From the NCBI GenBank assembly GCA_035525495.1, contig DATLED010000095.1, forward strand, positions 1-64,000: 64,000 nucleotides of DNA. The letters run 5' to 3'. A model generated the notes under the pieces. That model did no database searches, was not told the origin of the DNA, and saw only the letters and a program-made list of their open reading frames with translations. Source of the stretch: DATLED01 sp035525495 (GTDB lineage Bacteria > Actinomycetota > Acidimicrobiia > Acidimicrobiales > CADCTF01). The translations under genes were made by a program, and so were the position numbers. Below are positions 33,554 through 42,490 of the stretch, piece by piece; within the stretch, counting starts at the first letter, position 1; each line of letters opens with the position of its first letter.

Positions 33554-34765
33554 ATGCCTGGAGCCCTCGACGACATCACGGTGCTGGAGCTCGCCAACTG
33601 GGTTGCCGGGCCGTCGTGCGCGGCGCTCATGGCGGACATGGGCGCCGACGTCATAAAGATCGAGCCGCTCGGCGGCGACTCGATGCGGGGCAAGTTGCGC
33701 CAGCCGGCGTCGCCGGAGGGCGCGGCCGAACACGACGTCCCGTTCCACTTCTCCAACCGCGGCAAGCGCGGGCTGGCCGTCGACCTCGCGCATCCCGACG
33801 GCGGCGCGCTGGTGCGCGAGCTGGCGGCCAGCGCCGACGTCGTCATCACGAACCTGTTACCGGGTCGACTGGCGAGGTTCGGGCTCGATGCTTCGAGGTT
33901 GCGGGCCGACAACCCGGGGCTGGTCTACGCGCTGGTCACCGGCTACGGGTCGACGGGCGATGACGCCGACCGCATCGCCTTCGACCTCACCGCCTTCTTC
34001 GGGCGCGGAGCGATCATGTCGCTGATCGGCGAGCCGGGTGAGCCGCCGCCGGCGTTCCGTCCAGGACAGGGCGACCACCCGACCGGGCTGGCGCTGTTGA
34101 CGGCGATCCTGGCGGCGTTGCGGGTGCGGGACCGAACCGGGGAGGGCCAGGTCGTCGAGACGGCGCTGATCCGTTCGGCGGCCTGGACGATCGGGTGCGA
34201 CGTGTCGGTGGCGCTCGTTGACGGCGTGCAACCCACCAAGAGGTCCCGGGCGGAAGCGATCAGTCCGATGAACACGCGCTATCGGTGCGCCGACGACGTG
34301 TGGGTGAACCTGTCGACGCTCGACCAGGGCGCGTGGGGTCGGTTCTGCAAGGCGCTCGGCGTTCCCGAGCTGGCCGACGATCCGCGCTTCGCGACACCGG
34401 TCGACCGCTTCCGGAACAACACCGAGATCGTGGGGTTGCTCGACGAGCTGTTCGCCTCGCAGCCGTATGCGCACTGGGCGCCGCGGCTCGACGAGACCGG
34501 GATCATCTGGGGGAAGGTGGCGCAGCTGCCCGACCTCATCGTCGATCCCGCGGCCCGGCACATGGGCATGTTCACGCCCATCGACCACGATGAGCTCGGG
34601 TCGTTCGAGACGCTGGCCGCACCCTTCGCCATGTCCGCCAGCGAGGTCCGCGCGCGCGGGCGGGCGCCGTTCATCGGGGAGCACACCGATGAGGTGTTGG
34701 CGCAGTTCGGCGTCTCGCCGGAACGGGTGGCGTCGCTGCGCCAGGCGGGGGTGTTGCCGGCATGA
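33554..34765 (+). CDS. CaiB/BaiF family (class III) CoA transferase
   Basis: A 403-residue family III CoA transferase or racemase. Conserved segments are LELANWVAGPSCAALMADMG, DVIKIEPLGGDSMRG, RGKRGLAVDLAHPDG and EGQVVETALIRSAAW. It moves CoA between carboxylic acids or epimerises alpha-methylacyl-CoA. The spacer to the divergent gene is only 24 bp, so the two promoters must overlap. It is followed by an SDR gene after a palindrome. Confidence 0.9.
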   Translation: MPGALDDITVLELANWVAGPSCAALMADMGADVIKIEPLGGDSMRGKLRQPASPEGAAEHDVPFHFSNRGKRGLAVDLAHPDGGALVRELAASADVVITNLLPGRLARFGLDASRLRADNPGLVYALVTGYGSTGDDADRIAFDLTAFFGRGAIMSLIGEPGEPPPAFRPGQGDHPTGLALLTAILAALRVRDRTGEGQVVETALIRSAAWTIGCDVSVALVDGVQPTKRSRAEAISPMNTRYRCADDVWVNLSTLDQGAWGRFCKALGVPELADDPRFATPVDRFRNNTEIVGLLDELFASQPYAHWAPRLDETGIIWGKVAQLPDLIVDPAARHMGMFTPIDHDELGSFETLAAPFAMSASEVRARGRAPFIGEHTDEVLAQFGVSPERVASLRQAGVLPA

Positions 34766-34781
34766 CTGGCTCGCCGACGGC

Positions 34782-34829
34782 TTTTGGCAGCCAGACGCCG
34801 CCTTGGAAGGCGGCTGCCGGCTGCCAAAA
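34782..34829. repeat. Dispersed palindrome, family B
   Basis: Perfect 11-bp outer arms TTTTGGCAGCC and GGCTGCCAAAA with an inner GCCGCCTT/AAGGCGGC hairpin. It lies between two co-directional genes. Confidence 0.85.
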
Positions 34830-34844
34830 CGGGAGGACTGCGGC

Positions 34845-35645
34845 ATGAGCGGCGCATTGGAGGGCAAGGTCGCGGTGATCACGGGCGGCGGGAGCGGGAT
34901 CGGGCTGGCGTGCGCGCGGGCGTTCCTGCGGGACGGCGCGTCCGTCACGATCGCCGGCCGCACGCAGGCCCGTCTGGAGGCGGCCTGCGCCGAGCTCTCG
35001 TCGGGTGGCGGTGGGGCCGTCGGGTGGTCGGTGTGCGACGTGGCCGACGAGCACGACGTGCGCCGGGCGGTGGAGAAGGCGGTCGAGGTCGGCGGCTCGG
35101 AGGGGCTCGACATCGCCGTCGCCGGCGCCGGGACGGGCAGCGGCGGACCGCTGTTGATGACCGACCTCGACACGTGGCGCCGCGTCATGGCGGTGAACCT
35201 CGACGGGGCGTTCCTGACGATCAAGCACGCGGGCGGAGCGATGGCGGCGTCCGGCGGCGGATCCATCGTCGCCATCTCGTCGATCGCGGCGCCGCTGACG
35301 CATCGTCTGATGGCGCCGTACTGCGTGTCCAAGGCGGCGCTCGAGTCGCTCGTGCGCAACGCCGCCGACGAGCTCGGCGCCGCCGACGTGCGGGTCAACG
35401 CGGTCCGTCCCGGACTCGTGCCGACCGATCTCGCGGCCGGGCTCACGACCAACGAGGCGGTCGTCCGGGACTACCTCGCGCAGATGCCGATCTCGCGGCT
35501 CGGTGAGGTCGACGACATCGCCAACGGTGTCCGCTACCTCGCGGGTCCCGAGTCCTCGTGGGTGACCGGGCAGTGCCTCGGCATCGACGGCGGCCACACC
35601 TTGCGTCGCGGGCCCGACCTCACCGTCGGCTTCCGGCCCACCTGA
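34845..35645 (+). CDS. Short-chain dehydrogenase/reductase
   Basis: A 266-residue classical SDR. The cofactor motif is VITGGGSGIGLACA. The catalytic Ser is in AISSIAAP, and Tyr and Lys are in YCVSK. The C-terminal VTGQCLGIDGGHTLRRG is typical of FabG-like family members. The NAD(P) preference residue region reads AGRTQAR, compatible with NADP. ATG 34845 has GGGAGGA about 7 nt upstream. It probably reduces or oxidises a CoA-linked or alicyclic intermediate. Confidence 0.92.
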   Translation: MSGALEGKVAVITGGGSGIGLACARAFLRDGASVTIAGRTQARLEAACAELSSGGGGAVGWSVCDVADEHDVRRAVEKAVEVGGSEGLDIAVAGAGTGSGGPLLMTDLDTWRRVMAVNLDGAFLTIKHAGGAMAASGGGSIVAISSIAAPLTHRLMAPYCVSKAALESLVRNAADELGAADVRVNAVRPGLVPTDLAAGLTTNEAVVRDYLAQMPISRLGEVDDIANGVRYLAGPESSWVTGQCLGIDGGHTLRRGPDLTVGFRPT

Positions 35646-35648
35646 GCG

Positions 35649-35696
35649 TTTTGGCAGGCGCAGCCCGCCTTCTGAGGCGGGCTGTGCCTGCCAAAA
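35649..35696. repeat. Dispersed palindrome, family B
   Basis: Outer arms TTTTGGCAGGC and GCCTGCCAAAA with inner AGCCCGCCT/AGGCGGGCT. It sits between the convergent SDR and acyl-CoA ligase genes and could terminate both. Confidence 0.85.
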
Positions 35697-35704
35697 GCCG
35701 GTTG

Positions 35705-37426
35705 TCAGGCTTGGGCGGTGCGGTGCCCGGTGGGGTCTTCGTCGGTGACGTAGAGCTCGCGGAGCTTGCGACGATAGAGCTTCCCGTTGTCGTGGCGGGG
35801 CAGCTCGTCGAGGAAGTCGACGGTGCGGGGGCACTTGAAGTGGGCGAGGCGCTGGCGGCAGAACTCGACGAGCTCGCCGGCCAGCTCGAGGGACGGCTCG
35901 ATGCCCGCCTTGAGCTCGACGACGGCCTTGACCTCTTCGCCCCAGTCCCCCGACGGGATGCCGATGACGCCGACGTCGCCGACCGCGGGATGGGTCAGCA
36001 GGACGGCGTCGACCTCCGCCGGGTAGATGTTCACGCCGCCCGAGATGATGAGCTCGGCGCTGCGCCCGGTGAGGAAGAGGTAGCCGTCGTCGTCGAGATA
36101 CCCGTGATCGCCGAGGGTGAAGTAGCCCTCGTCGCCGAGGTAGCTGCTCGTCGTCTTGGCGTCGTCCTTGTAGTAGCGGAACCGTCCCGTCGCCGGCGCC
36201 TTGAGGTAGACGGTGCCGACTTCGTTGCGGGGCAGCTCCTGCTTGTCCTCGTCGAGGATGCGGACGTGGTCGTCGGTCGCCGGCTTGCCGACCGTCCCGG
36301 GCTTCGTGAGCCACGTCTCGGAGTCGACGAACGAACCCGACCCCTCGGTGGCGGCGTAGTACTCGTAGACGACCGGTCCGAGCCAGTCGATGAGCGCCTT
36401 CTTCACCTGGACGGGACAGGGCGCGGCGCCGTGGATCACGTAACGGAGCTTCGACAGGTCGCGCTTGTTCCGCTCGTCCTCGGGGATCGCCAACAACCGG
36501 TGGAACATCGTCGGGACCATGTGCGTGTGGGTGATGCCGTGGCGTTCGATGAGCTCGAGGGCGAGGCGCGCATCCCACCCGTCCATCACCACGACGCCGA
36601 CGCCGGCGGCCAGCGGTCCGCTGAGGCTGAAGGCGAGCGGGGCGGCGTGGTACAGCGGACCGGTGCACAGGTGCATGTCCGTCGCCGGGTTGTAGCGGCT
36701 CGCCGCCTGCGTCGCCGTCGGCGTGCGGGCGGCCTCGGCAGCGGCCGCGGCGGTGACGGGACGATCGACGCCCTTCGGCCGGCCGGTCGTGCCCGACGTG
36801 TAGAGCATCGTGCGGCCGACGACCGGATCGTCGATGTCGGCGCCGTCCTGGGGGGCGATGGCAGTGGCGTAGTCCTCGAACCCGTCGATCGGACCGCCGA
36901 CGGCGAACAGGATCGGGGGCGAGGTCGCCACTTCGGCGATGGCGGCTTCTATGGCCGGCGCGAAGCGGGCGTCGCCGACGACGGCCTTGGCCTCGCTGTC
37001 CTCGATGATGTACGCCATCTCGGGACCGGTGAGGTGCCAGTTGACGGTCGTGAGGCGCACACCGATGCGCTGGCAGGCGGCGAGCGTCTCGGCGAACTCG
37101 GGCCGGTTCGAGCAGATGAGCGACAGGCTGTCGCCGGCGCCGAGTCCCCGGGCGCGCAGGGCTTGCGCCGCACGGTTGGCGTTGGCGTTGAGCTCGCCGA
37201 ACGTTCGGTCGCCCGCGTCGCTGATGATGGCCGGCCGCTCGGGCTGCTGGCGGGCCCACCACGCCAGCGTCATGCCGGTCTGCGCGGCGTGGATCCGTGC
37301 TTCCCGTCGCCGCGCCTTCGCGTCTGTGTCTTCGACCTCGCTCTGCGTCGCTGGCGCTCCTTGCCGCTCGGCGATGTCGCCTTGCGTCGCTGGCGCTCCT
37401 TGGCGACCTGCCTGCGTGTCGGTCAT
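35705..37426 (-). CDS. AMP-forming acyl-CoA ligase
   Basis: A 573-residue adenylate-forming ligase: MLYTSGTTGRPKGV, VVYEYYAATEGSGS, GYFTLGDHGYLDDDGYLF and the terminal lysine in RHDNGKLYRRKL. ATG 37426 overlaps the upstream DUF455 stop (ATGA), which supports this start. However, the first ~50 residues are absent from typical homologues, which begin near the internal Met of MTLAWWARQQPERP (nt ~37273). The extension contains a duplicated ERQGAPATQ-type segment encoded by a 20-bp direct repeat. Confidence 0.88.
   Translation of the reverse strand: MTDTQAGRQGAPATQGDIAERQGAPATQSEVEDTDAKARRREARIHAAQTGMTLAWWARQQPERPAIISDAGDRTFGELNANANRAAQALRARGLGAGDSLSLICSNRPEFAETLAACQRIGVRLTTVNWHLTGPEMAYIIEDSEAKAVVGDARFAPAIEAAIAEVATSPPILFAVGGPIDGFEDYATAIAPQDGADIDDPVVGRTMLYTSGTTGRPKGVDRPVTAAAAAEAARTPTATQAASRYNPATDMHLCTGPLYHAAPLAFSLSGPLAAGVGVVVMDGWDARLALELIERHGITHTHMVPTMFHRLLAIPEDERNKRDLSKLRYVIHGAAPCPVQVKKALIDWLGPVVYEYYAATEGSGSFVDSETWLTKPGTVGKPATDDHVRILDEDKQELPRNEVGTVYLKAPATGRFRYYKDDAKTTSSYLGDEGYFTLGDHGYLDDDGYLFLTGRSAELIISGGVNIYPAEVDAVLLTHPAVGDVGVIGIPSGDWGEEVKAVVELKAGIEPSLELAGELVEFCRQRLAHFKCPRTVDFLDELPRHDNGKLYRRKLRELYVTDEDPTGHRTAQA
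37344..37402 (+). repeat. In-frame 20-bp direct repeat in the ligase N-terminus
   Basis: TGCGTCGCTGGCGCTCCTTG occurs at 37344-37363 and again at 37383-37402, 39 bp apart, so it duplicates a 13-codon unit in the ligase reading frame. Slippage or a small insertion could explain the non-conserved N-terminal extension. Confidence 0.75.
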
Positions 37427-38262
37427 GCGTTGGTGCGGGGCTTGTCCGGAAGCGAGCCCTCGATGAGGCGGCGGCGGGCGGCCTTGTCCGCTTCCTGGTC
37501 GAGCGAGACGTGGGCCTCGTCGATCTCCTCGTCGGTGAAGCCCGCGAGCTTGCGGTAGTTCCGGGCGCCCTCGACGTCGCCGCCGCGGCCGGCGGCGCTG
37601 AAGATCTTGTCGACGAGGCGCTGGAACTCGAGGGCCCGCTTCCGGCGCTCGGGGTCCTTCTCCGTGAGGCGGCGCAGCCAGTCGCTCCCCATCTTCACGT
37701 GCGTGACCTCGTCGGCCAGCATCCAGTCCTCGCAGAACTCCATGACGGGGTCGCCGCAGTCCTGGCCGAAGGCCTTCATGTTGGCGAACACGTCGATGGC
37801 GAGGCCCTCGATACCGCGGTTGACGGCCGTGAGGCGCAGCGCCGGATCCGGGTTGCAGCCTGCCTGGTAGAGGCCGCGTCCCTCGGCGAACTCCCCGAGC
37901 TCCGTGCCCATCCAGTCGCTGAGCTTCACGCTGATCTCGACGTGACGGGACTCGTCCCAGCACTGGCGAGCCATGTCGAGCTTCAGCGCGAACGGCGCTT
38001 CGGCCTCGCCGTCGCCGACCTCGAAGTCCCAGCAGGTGCGGCCGGCGGCCTCGAGGGCCTGGACCTCGCCCATGAAGATGCCGTGCATCAGGCTGCGGCT
38101 GCGTTCAGGCGCGTCCTCGCTCGTGCGGGTCATCTTGGGCGCCCGGCCGAAGCTGCCCGTGCCCTGTTGGCCCTGGCGCGGGTCCTTGAACCGTTCGCCC
38201 TCGGACACCCAGCTGAACCGGTCGTCTCGGGCCAGTTCGGTGACCGGCAGGAACTTCTTCAT
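37423..38262 (-). CDS. DUF455-like ferritin-fold protein
   Basis: A 279-residue helical protein of the ferritin-like superfamily (DUF455 type). Carboxylate/His pairs consistent with a di-iron site include WDESRHVE and ADEVTHVKMG. These proteins are predicted oxygenases or tRNA-hydroxylase relatives, but no reaction is established. ATG 38262 is preceded by GGGGGG; a longer frame to 38316 is rejected because it would cross the promoter palindrome. It forms an operon with the downstream ligase (ATGA overlap), so its substrate may be a CoA ester. Confidence 0.75.
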   Translation of the reverse strand: MKKFLPVTELARDDRFSWVSEGERFKDPRQGQQGTGSFGRAPKMTRTSEDAPERSRSLMHGIFMGEVQALEAAGRTCWDFEVGDGEAEAPFALKLDMARQCWDESRHVEISVKLSDWMGTELGEFAEGRGLYQAGCNPDPALRLTAVNRGIEGLAIDVFANMKAFGQDCGDPVMEFCEDWMLADEVTHVKMGSDWLRRLTEKDPERRKRALEFQRLVDKIFSAAGRGGDVEGARNYRKLAGFTDEEIDEAHVSLDQEADKAARRRLIEGSLPDKPRTNA

Positions 38263-38285
38263 CGCTACCCCCCGGAAGCAGTTTC

Positions 38286-38300
38286 GTTCGAGGGTCGAAC
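38286..38300. promoter_or_regulatory. Operator-like palindrome upstream of the DUF455-ligase operon
   Basis: GTTCGA-GGG-TCGAAC is a perfect 6-3-6 palindrome overlapping a minus-strand -10-like TAAGTT. The half-site order is opposite to a LexA box. A TetR-type repressor is plausible; none is adjacent. Confidence 0.5.
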
Positions 38301-38358
38301 TTAGTCGCTTTCGCACACTTCCACAGGCCCTGGCGGGCTCAGCTGTGCGTAAGCGGAT

Positions 38359-39363
38359 TCAGGAGGGCAGGTTCTCGCCCCGCGGGACGGGGAAGTAGCG
38401 GTGGTGGTGGGCGCCGGTGAGCTCGTAGATGGCGGTGCCGCGGCGGCCGTCGTCGGTGGTGACGACGACCTGGCTGAGGCCGCCGCCGACCGGTCCGTAC
38501 CGCTGGGCCCAGCGGCCCTCGGCGTCGAGCCCGACCCTGTTGCCCCCTTCGAGGGTGAACTCGACGTGGCCGGCGATCCCGGTCACGTCTCCACCGTCGC
38601 GCTCGTAGGAGACCTCGTTGCCGTCAGAGCCCGTCCAGTGGAGGTCGTGGGTGAAGCCAATGACGGGCGTCGGCTCGGACCCGTCGGCCGGCGACCAGCA
38701 ACCGTCGGTGTAGATGCGGGCGCCGTTCGGGAGCTCCCAGCACCACACGGCGAGCATGCCGTCGGGCAGCTGGATGGCGAGCCACATCCAGAACGGGCAG
38801 CGGCCGTGGTCGCGGATCCCCCACGAGTGATCGCGCTGGCCCCACCAGTCGTCGATCTCGACGATGTTGCCAGTGGCGGCGTGGACGACGCTGCCGGTGA
38901 AGTTCCCGGACTGCACCATGTGGCTCTGGTCCCAGATGGTCTCGTGACCCGCCTTCATCGTCCCGCGGCGCAACCCGTAGGCCGGCGTGCGGGCCGTGAA
39001 CGTGAGGTCGAACGCGACGGGGGCCGCGGGGTCGGGCGCGACGTGGAGCTCGATGCGCTTGAAGGGCTCCGCGATGTCGATGGTGACCGGCCCGACGGAG
39101 AGCGTGTGCGGGTCGCCGTCGTAGTGGCGGGCGTGGCGGCCGATCGTCGGCGTGGTACCGATGTGGCCGAGCTGCAGCACGTCCATCTCCTGGCGCGCCG
39201 GGAACGTCGCCATCGTCAGGATGAGGCAGTCGCCGAGCTCGTCGCGCGGATGGAGGATGAAGAAGAGGCTCTCGCGCCAGTGCTGGTGGTGGGTGACGAC
39301 GTTCGGCAGTGGTTCGGGGATCTGATGGAGGAAGAACTCGTCCATCGCCGTCAGCTTGGGCAT
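38359..39363 (-). CDS. Lipocalin-like (AttH/CrtC-type, DUF7065-like) protein
   Basis: A 334-residue beta-rich protein. HESLFF-type openings (HHQHWRESLFFILHP), RIELHVAPDPAAPVAFDLTF and the Asp/His-rich QRDHSWGIRDHG resemble proteins of the AttH/CrtC hydratase-like fold. I am unsure of the exact Pfam name. Its start abuts the stop of the phosphotransferase gene (39363/39364), so they form an operon. This pairing with a phosphotransferase is common in actinobacteria. The function is unknown. Confidence 0.65.
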   Translation of the reverse strand: MPKLTAMDEFFLHQIPEPLPNVVTHHQHWRESLFFILHPRDELGDCLILTMATFPARQEMDVLQLGHIGTTPTIGRHARHYDGDPHTLSVGPVTIDIAEPFKRIELHVAPDPAAPVAFDLTFTARTPAYGLRRGTMKAGHETIWDQSHMVQSGNFTGSVVHAATGNIVEIDDWWGQRDHSWGIRDHGRCPFWMWLAIQLPDGMLAVWCWELPNGARIYTDGCWSPADGSEPTPVIGFTHDLHWTGSDGNEVSYERDGGDVTGIAGHVEFTLEGGNRVGLDAEGRWAQRYGPVGGGLSQVVVTTDDGRRGTAIYELTGAHHHRYFPVPRGENLPS

Positions 39364-40434
39364 CTAGAGGAGCGCCTCCGAATCGAGATCGATGGCGTGC
39401 TGCGCGGCGCGCGTCGCCATGGCCATGAACATGTCGTCGCCGCGGTCGGTGCGGCCGACGAGCATCGACGCGATCACGGCCATGTTGAGACCGGCGAAGG
39501 CGTAGCGGCGGTATGCCCTCCAGCAATCGTCCTCGGCCAGCTCGACGCCGTGCTCGGCCAATCCCGCGCGGTAGCGCTCGAGGAGCGCCCGCTCGTGGGC
39601 GCGGCGGTGCTCGACGAGGAGGCTGCCGCCGAGAAAGTAGCTGAGGTCGGACACCGCGTGGCCGATGGCGGGCGTCTGCCAGTCGAGGACGCAGACCCGC
39701 CCGTCGGTCCCCCCGAACATGAGGTTGTCGTTGCGGAAATCGCCGTGGACGAGCGTACGGGGGCCGTTTGGCGGCGCCGTCTTGGACAGCTTGGGGACGG
39801 CCCGCTGCGCCAGCTCGACGACGTCCGGCGGGAGCCTCGGCTCGTAGCGCTCGAGGAAGCCGGTCAGCAGCATCTCGACGAGTGAGCCCGTGCCGGGATC
39901 CGACGTGCCGCTCCCCCGCGTGATCCAGCTGAGGCCGTCGAGGTGTTTGGCGTTCCAGAGCGGCCCGTGCAGCAGGGCGAGCTCGTCCACGGCCTTGGCG
40001 GCGTCGTCAACCGAGCACCCCTCCATCTGGTCGCCCTGGTGCGCGGGCGCCAGGTCCTCGAGGACGACGCCGTACGCCGCCTGCGACTCGTCGAACCCCG
40101 TCCAGTAGCAGCGCGGCGTGCGCACCGGGAGGGTGGCCGCCAGGTCGGCGTAGAACCCGACCTCCTTCTCGTACGTGCGGGTCATGAGGGCGGCGCGCCG
40201 GCTGGACTCATCCGCGCTCGTGACCTTGGCGACGAGGCTCGTCGTCGCGCCGTCGTCGAAGGTGATGGCGAGGCGCACGCTGTCGGCGATCTGGCCCGTG
40301 CCGATCTGTTGCTTGTCGAGGGCGGTGACCGTCCGTTCGAGGGCGCAGGTGAGCCACTCCGGGGTGAGGTCGTCCATGCCGGTGGGGATGGGACAGGTCG
40401 TCACGTCGGGCGGGACGTTATCGTCGGCAGCCAT
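39364..40434 (-). CDS. Aminoglycoside-phosphotransferase-fold kinase
   Basis: A 356-residue APH/choline-kinase-fold protein. The catalytic loop is LVHGDFRNDNLMF and the Mg-binding segment VLDWQTPAIG. It may phosphorylate a small molecule or CoA-pathway intermediate, as in the FadE36/ACAD10-like family; drug resistance is not implied. ATG 40434 is favoured (MAADDNVPPD). It overlaps head-to-head with a possible ATG of the plus-strand hydrolase at 40433. Confidence 0.8.
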   Translation of the reverse strand: MAADDNVPPDVTTCPIPTGMDDLTPEWLTCALERTVTALDKQQIGTGQIADSVRLAITFDDGATTSLVAKVTSADESSRRAALMTRTYEKEVGFYADLAATLPVRTPRCYWTGFDESQAAYGVVLEDLAPAHQGDQMEGCSVDDAAKAVDELALLHGPLWNAKHLDGLSWITRGSGTSDPGTGSLVEMLLTGFLERYEPRLPPDVVELAQRAVPKLSKTAPPNGPRTLVHGDFRNDNLMFGGTDGRVCVLDWQTPAIGHAVSDLSYFLGGSLLVEHRRAHERALLERYRAGLAEHGVELAEDDCWRAYRRYAFAGLNMAVIASMLVGRTDRGDDMFMAMATRAAQHAIDLDSEALL

Positions 40435-41275
40435 GGCTAGGGATGAGGGACGGGTGACCGTCGAGCAGGACGTGGTGTACGGAACGGCCGGGGTCGGCGG
40501 TCGTGAGCTCAAGTGCGACGTGTACACGCCGCCGGGCGAGACCCCGGACGGTGGGCGGCCGGCGGTGCTGCTCGTGCACGGCGGCTCGTGGCGGCAGGGC
40601 GATCGGACGCAACTTCGGGGCTACGGCATCCTGCTCGGGCGGTCGGGCTACGTGTGCGTGGCGCCGGAGTACCGCTTGCTGGGCGAGGCGCCATGGCCGG
40701 CGGCGGTCGAGGACGTGAAGGCGGCCATCCGCTGGGTGCGGTCGTCGGCATCGTCGCTCGGGATCGACCCTGGTCGCATCTGCATCGAGGGGAACTCGGC
40801 GGGCGCCCACCTCGCGCTGCTCGCCGCTGGCACACCGGACCTCCCGGCGCTCGAGGGGTCGGGCGGGAACGAAGGCGTGTCCTCGGCGGTCGCCGCCGTC
40901 GCCGCCATCTACGCGCCGACGTTGTTCTATGCCGAAGGAACGGAGCGGACGTCGGGCGCGTTGCCGTTCATGGCGTTGGTCGAGGCCGGCGGCGACGCCG
41001 ACGCCGCCGCCCTGGCGTCGCCGGCGGCCCACGTGTCGCCATCGTTCCCGCCGACGTTGCTCATCCACGGGACGACGGACACGACGGTGCCGGTGAGTGC
41101 GTCGATGCGCATGTACACCGAGTTGGTGGCCGCCGGCGTTCCCGTCGAGATGCACCTGTATGCGGAGCAGCCGCACGCCTTCGATGCCCAGCCGCCGTTC
41201 GGACGCCAGGTCGCGGCCGAGATGCTGCTGTTCCTCGACCGCTACGTCCCCGCCCGCAACCCGGTGGACGCCTGA
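40433..41275 (+). CDS. Alpha/beta hydrolase, carboxylesterase-like
   Basis: A 280-residue (from ATG 40433) hydrolase of the hormone-sensitive lipase/BD-FAE type. The oxyanion hole is VHGGSWRQG, the nucleophile elbow GNSAGAHLAL, and the acid/base residues lie in HGTTDTTVPV and QPHAFDA. An in-frame GTG at 40454, giving MTVEQDVVYG, may be the real start because it avoids overlap with the divergent kinase start and has GGGACGG upstream. The substrate is unknown. Confidence 0.85.
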   Translation: MARDEGRVTVEQDVVYGTAGVGGRELKCDVYTPPGETPDGGRPAVLLVHGGSWRQGDRTQLRGYGILLGRSGYVCVAPEYRLLGEAPWPAAVEDVKAAIRWVRSSASSLGIDPGRICIEGNSAGAHLALLAAGTPDLPALEGSGGNEGVSSAVAAVAAIYAPTLFYAEGTERTSGALPFMALVEAGGDADAAALASPAAHVSPSFPPTLLIHGTTDTTVPVSASMRMYTELVAAGVPVEMHLYAEQPHAFDAQPPFGRQVAAEMLLFLDRYVPARNPVDA

Positions 41276-41333
41276 CCCCGCCACCCCGGCGCGTTCATGC
41301 GCCGCCGGCATGCGCCGGGGGTGAAGTCGGCGG

Positions 41334-42131
41334 TCAGGCGGTGGCGAGCGGTCCGGGGTCGGCGGATGTGACCCCCACGTCGAGGGCGGGCTCCCGCCAG
41401 AGCACGTAGCCGAGCCACATGAGCCCGCCTGCCGACGCCGCCAGTCCCGCGAGCGTGGGAACCGGGGACTCGACGCCCACGAGGAACAACGCCGGCGTGA
41501 GCATCACGCTGGCGAAGGGACCGAAGCCGACGAGGGCGACGGGCACCGGCGGCAACACGCGGGCGTGGAGCATGCCGACGCCGAGGAGCACGAGCACGAT
41601 GAGCTGCATGAAGGCGAAGGCGGCCGCCGCCGCCCAGAGGAAAGGGATGGACACGAACGGCGCGGCCACGAACACGACGAGGGCAGCCGTTCCGATGCCA
41701 CCGAGCCCGCCGTGGCGGACCCGCAGGCCCCAGAGGGCGATGGCGAAGGCGACGCACCCCGCGAGGATCATGCCGACAGCGACACCGTGCAGGGCGCCGC
41801 GGTCGATCGCCTCGTTGCCGATGGCGCCGACGATGGTCAGCAGCGGGGCGAGCATCGCCGCCAAGCCGGCGCGGCGCGTCGAGGTCGTGGACACGGCTCC
41901 TCCTCGTTTGCGTTCTTCGATGAACACGCGGGCGACGAGCTCGGCCGAGCCGAACCGCGCGATCGCCGCGGCCTCGGCCTCGGCTCGGGAGACGCCGCGC
42001 GCCACGAGGGCGTGGGCGTGCTCGGTGAGGTGGTCCTCCACCTCGTCGACGATGTCGTCGACGTCGTGCAGGCGCGCGGTCGAGTACCGCAGCTCTCGCA
42101 GGTAGGCGGCGATCAGGCCGGGTTCGGCCAT
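41334..42131 (-). CDS. Membrane protein with N-terminal HAAS/DUF1700-like domain
   Basis: A 265-residue protein. The first ~70 residues form a helical HAAS-type domain (YLRELRYSTARL, VEDHLTEHAHALVARGVSRA, AEAAAIARFGSAELVAR), which commonly follows PadR regulators. About six hydrophobic segments follow. It overlaps the PadR gene by 19 nt and is therefore its regulatory partner. The probable role is a membrane sensor or modulator of the PadR circuit. Confidence 0.8.
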   Translation of the reverse strand: MAEPGLIAAYLRELRYSTARLHDVDDIVDEVEDHLTEHAHALVARGVSRAEAEAAAIARFGSAELVARVFIEERKRGGAVSTTSTRRAGLAAMLAPLLTIVGAIGNEAIDRGALHGVAVGMILAGCVAFAIALWGLRVRHGGLGGIGTAALVVFVAAPFVSIPFLWAAAAAFAFMQLIVLVLLGVGMLHARVLPPVPVALVGFGPFASVMLTPALFLVGVESPVPTLAGLAASAGGLMWLGYVLWREPALDVGVTSADPGPLATA

Positions 42132-42457
42132 GGATCCGTCTGTGGTCCGAGCACCTGCTGCACGACCTGCGCGAAGGCCTGCCAGTCGCGTCGCTTCTCC
42201 TCGACGGCGCCGCGCCCGTCCTTCGTCAGCGAGTACACGCGCCGGCGCCGCCCGCCGACCTCGCTCCACCTCGACCGCAACAGCTTGGCCTTCTCGAGGC
42301 GGTGGAGGGCCGGGTAGATCGTCCCCTCCGGCAGGTCGAGGGCGTCACCGCTGCGGCGCCGCAGTTCCTCGATCACCGAGTACCCGTGCATCGGTCCGTC
42401 CTGCACGACGGCGAGCAACAGCAGGTCCAGATGTCCCTTGAGCGTCTCGGCCCGCAT
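42113..42457 (-). CDS. PadR-family transcriptional regulator
   Basis: A 114-residue winged-helix regulator of the short PadR-s2 type: LDLLLLAVVQDGPMHGYSVI, then LPEGTIYPALHRLEKAKLL and RRRRVYSLTKDGR. It probably represses its own operon with the membrane protein at 41334-42131. ATG 42457 has no palindrome obvious to me upstream. Confidence 0.9.
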   Translation of the reverse strand: MRAETLKGHLDLLLLAVVQDGPMHGYSVIEELRRRSGDALDLPEGTIYPALHRLEKAKLLRSRWSEVGGRRRRVYSLTKDGRGAVEEKRRDWQAFAQVVQQVLGPQTDPWPNPA

Positions 42458-42490
42458 ACCTCGCGACGGTAGGCCTCGGAACGCGAGGTG

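Noticed and set aside
38286..38300. A LexA box
   Set aside because: The half-sites are in the order GTTCGA...TCGAAC, the reverse of the CGAAC...GTTCG arrangement required.
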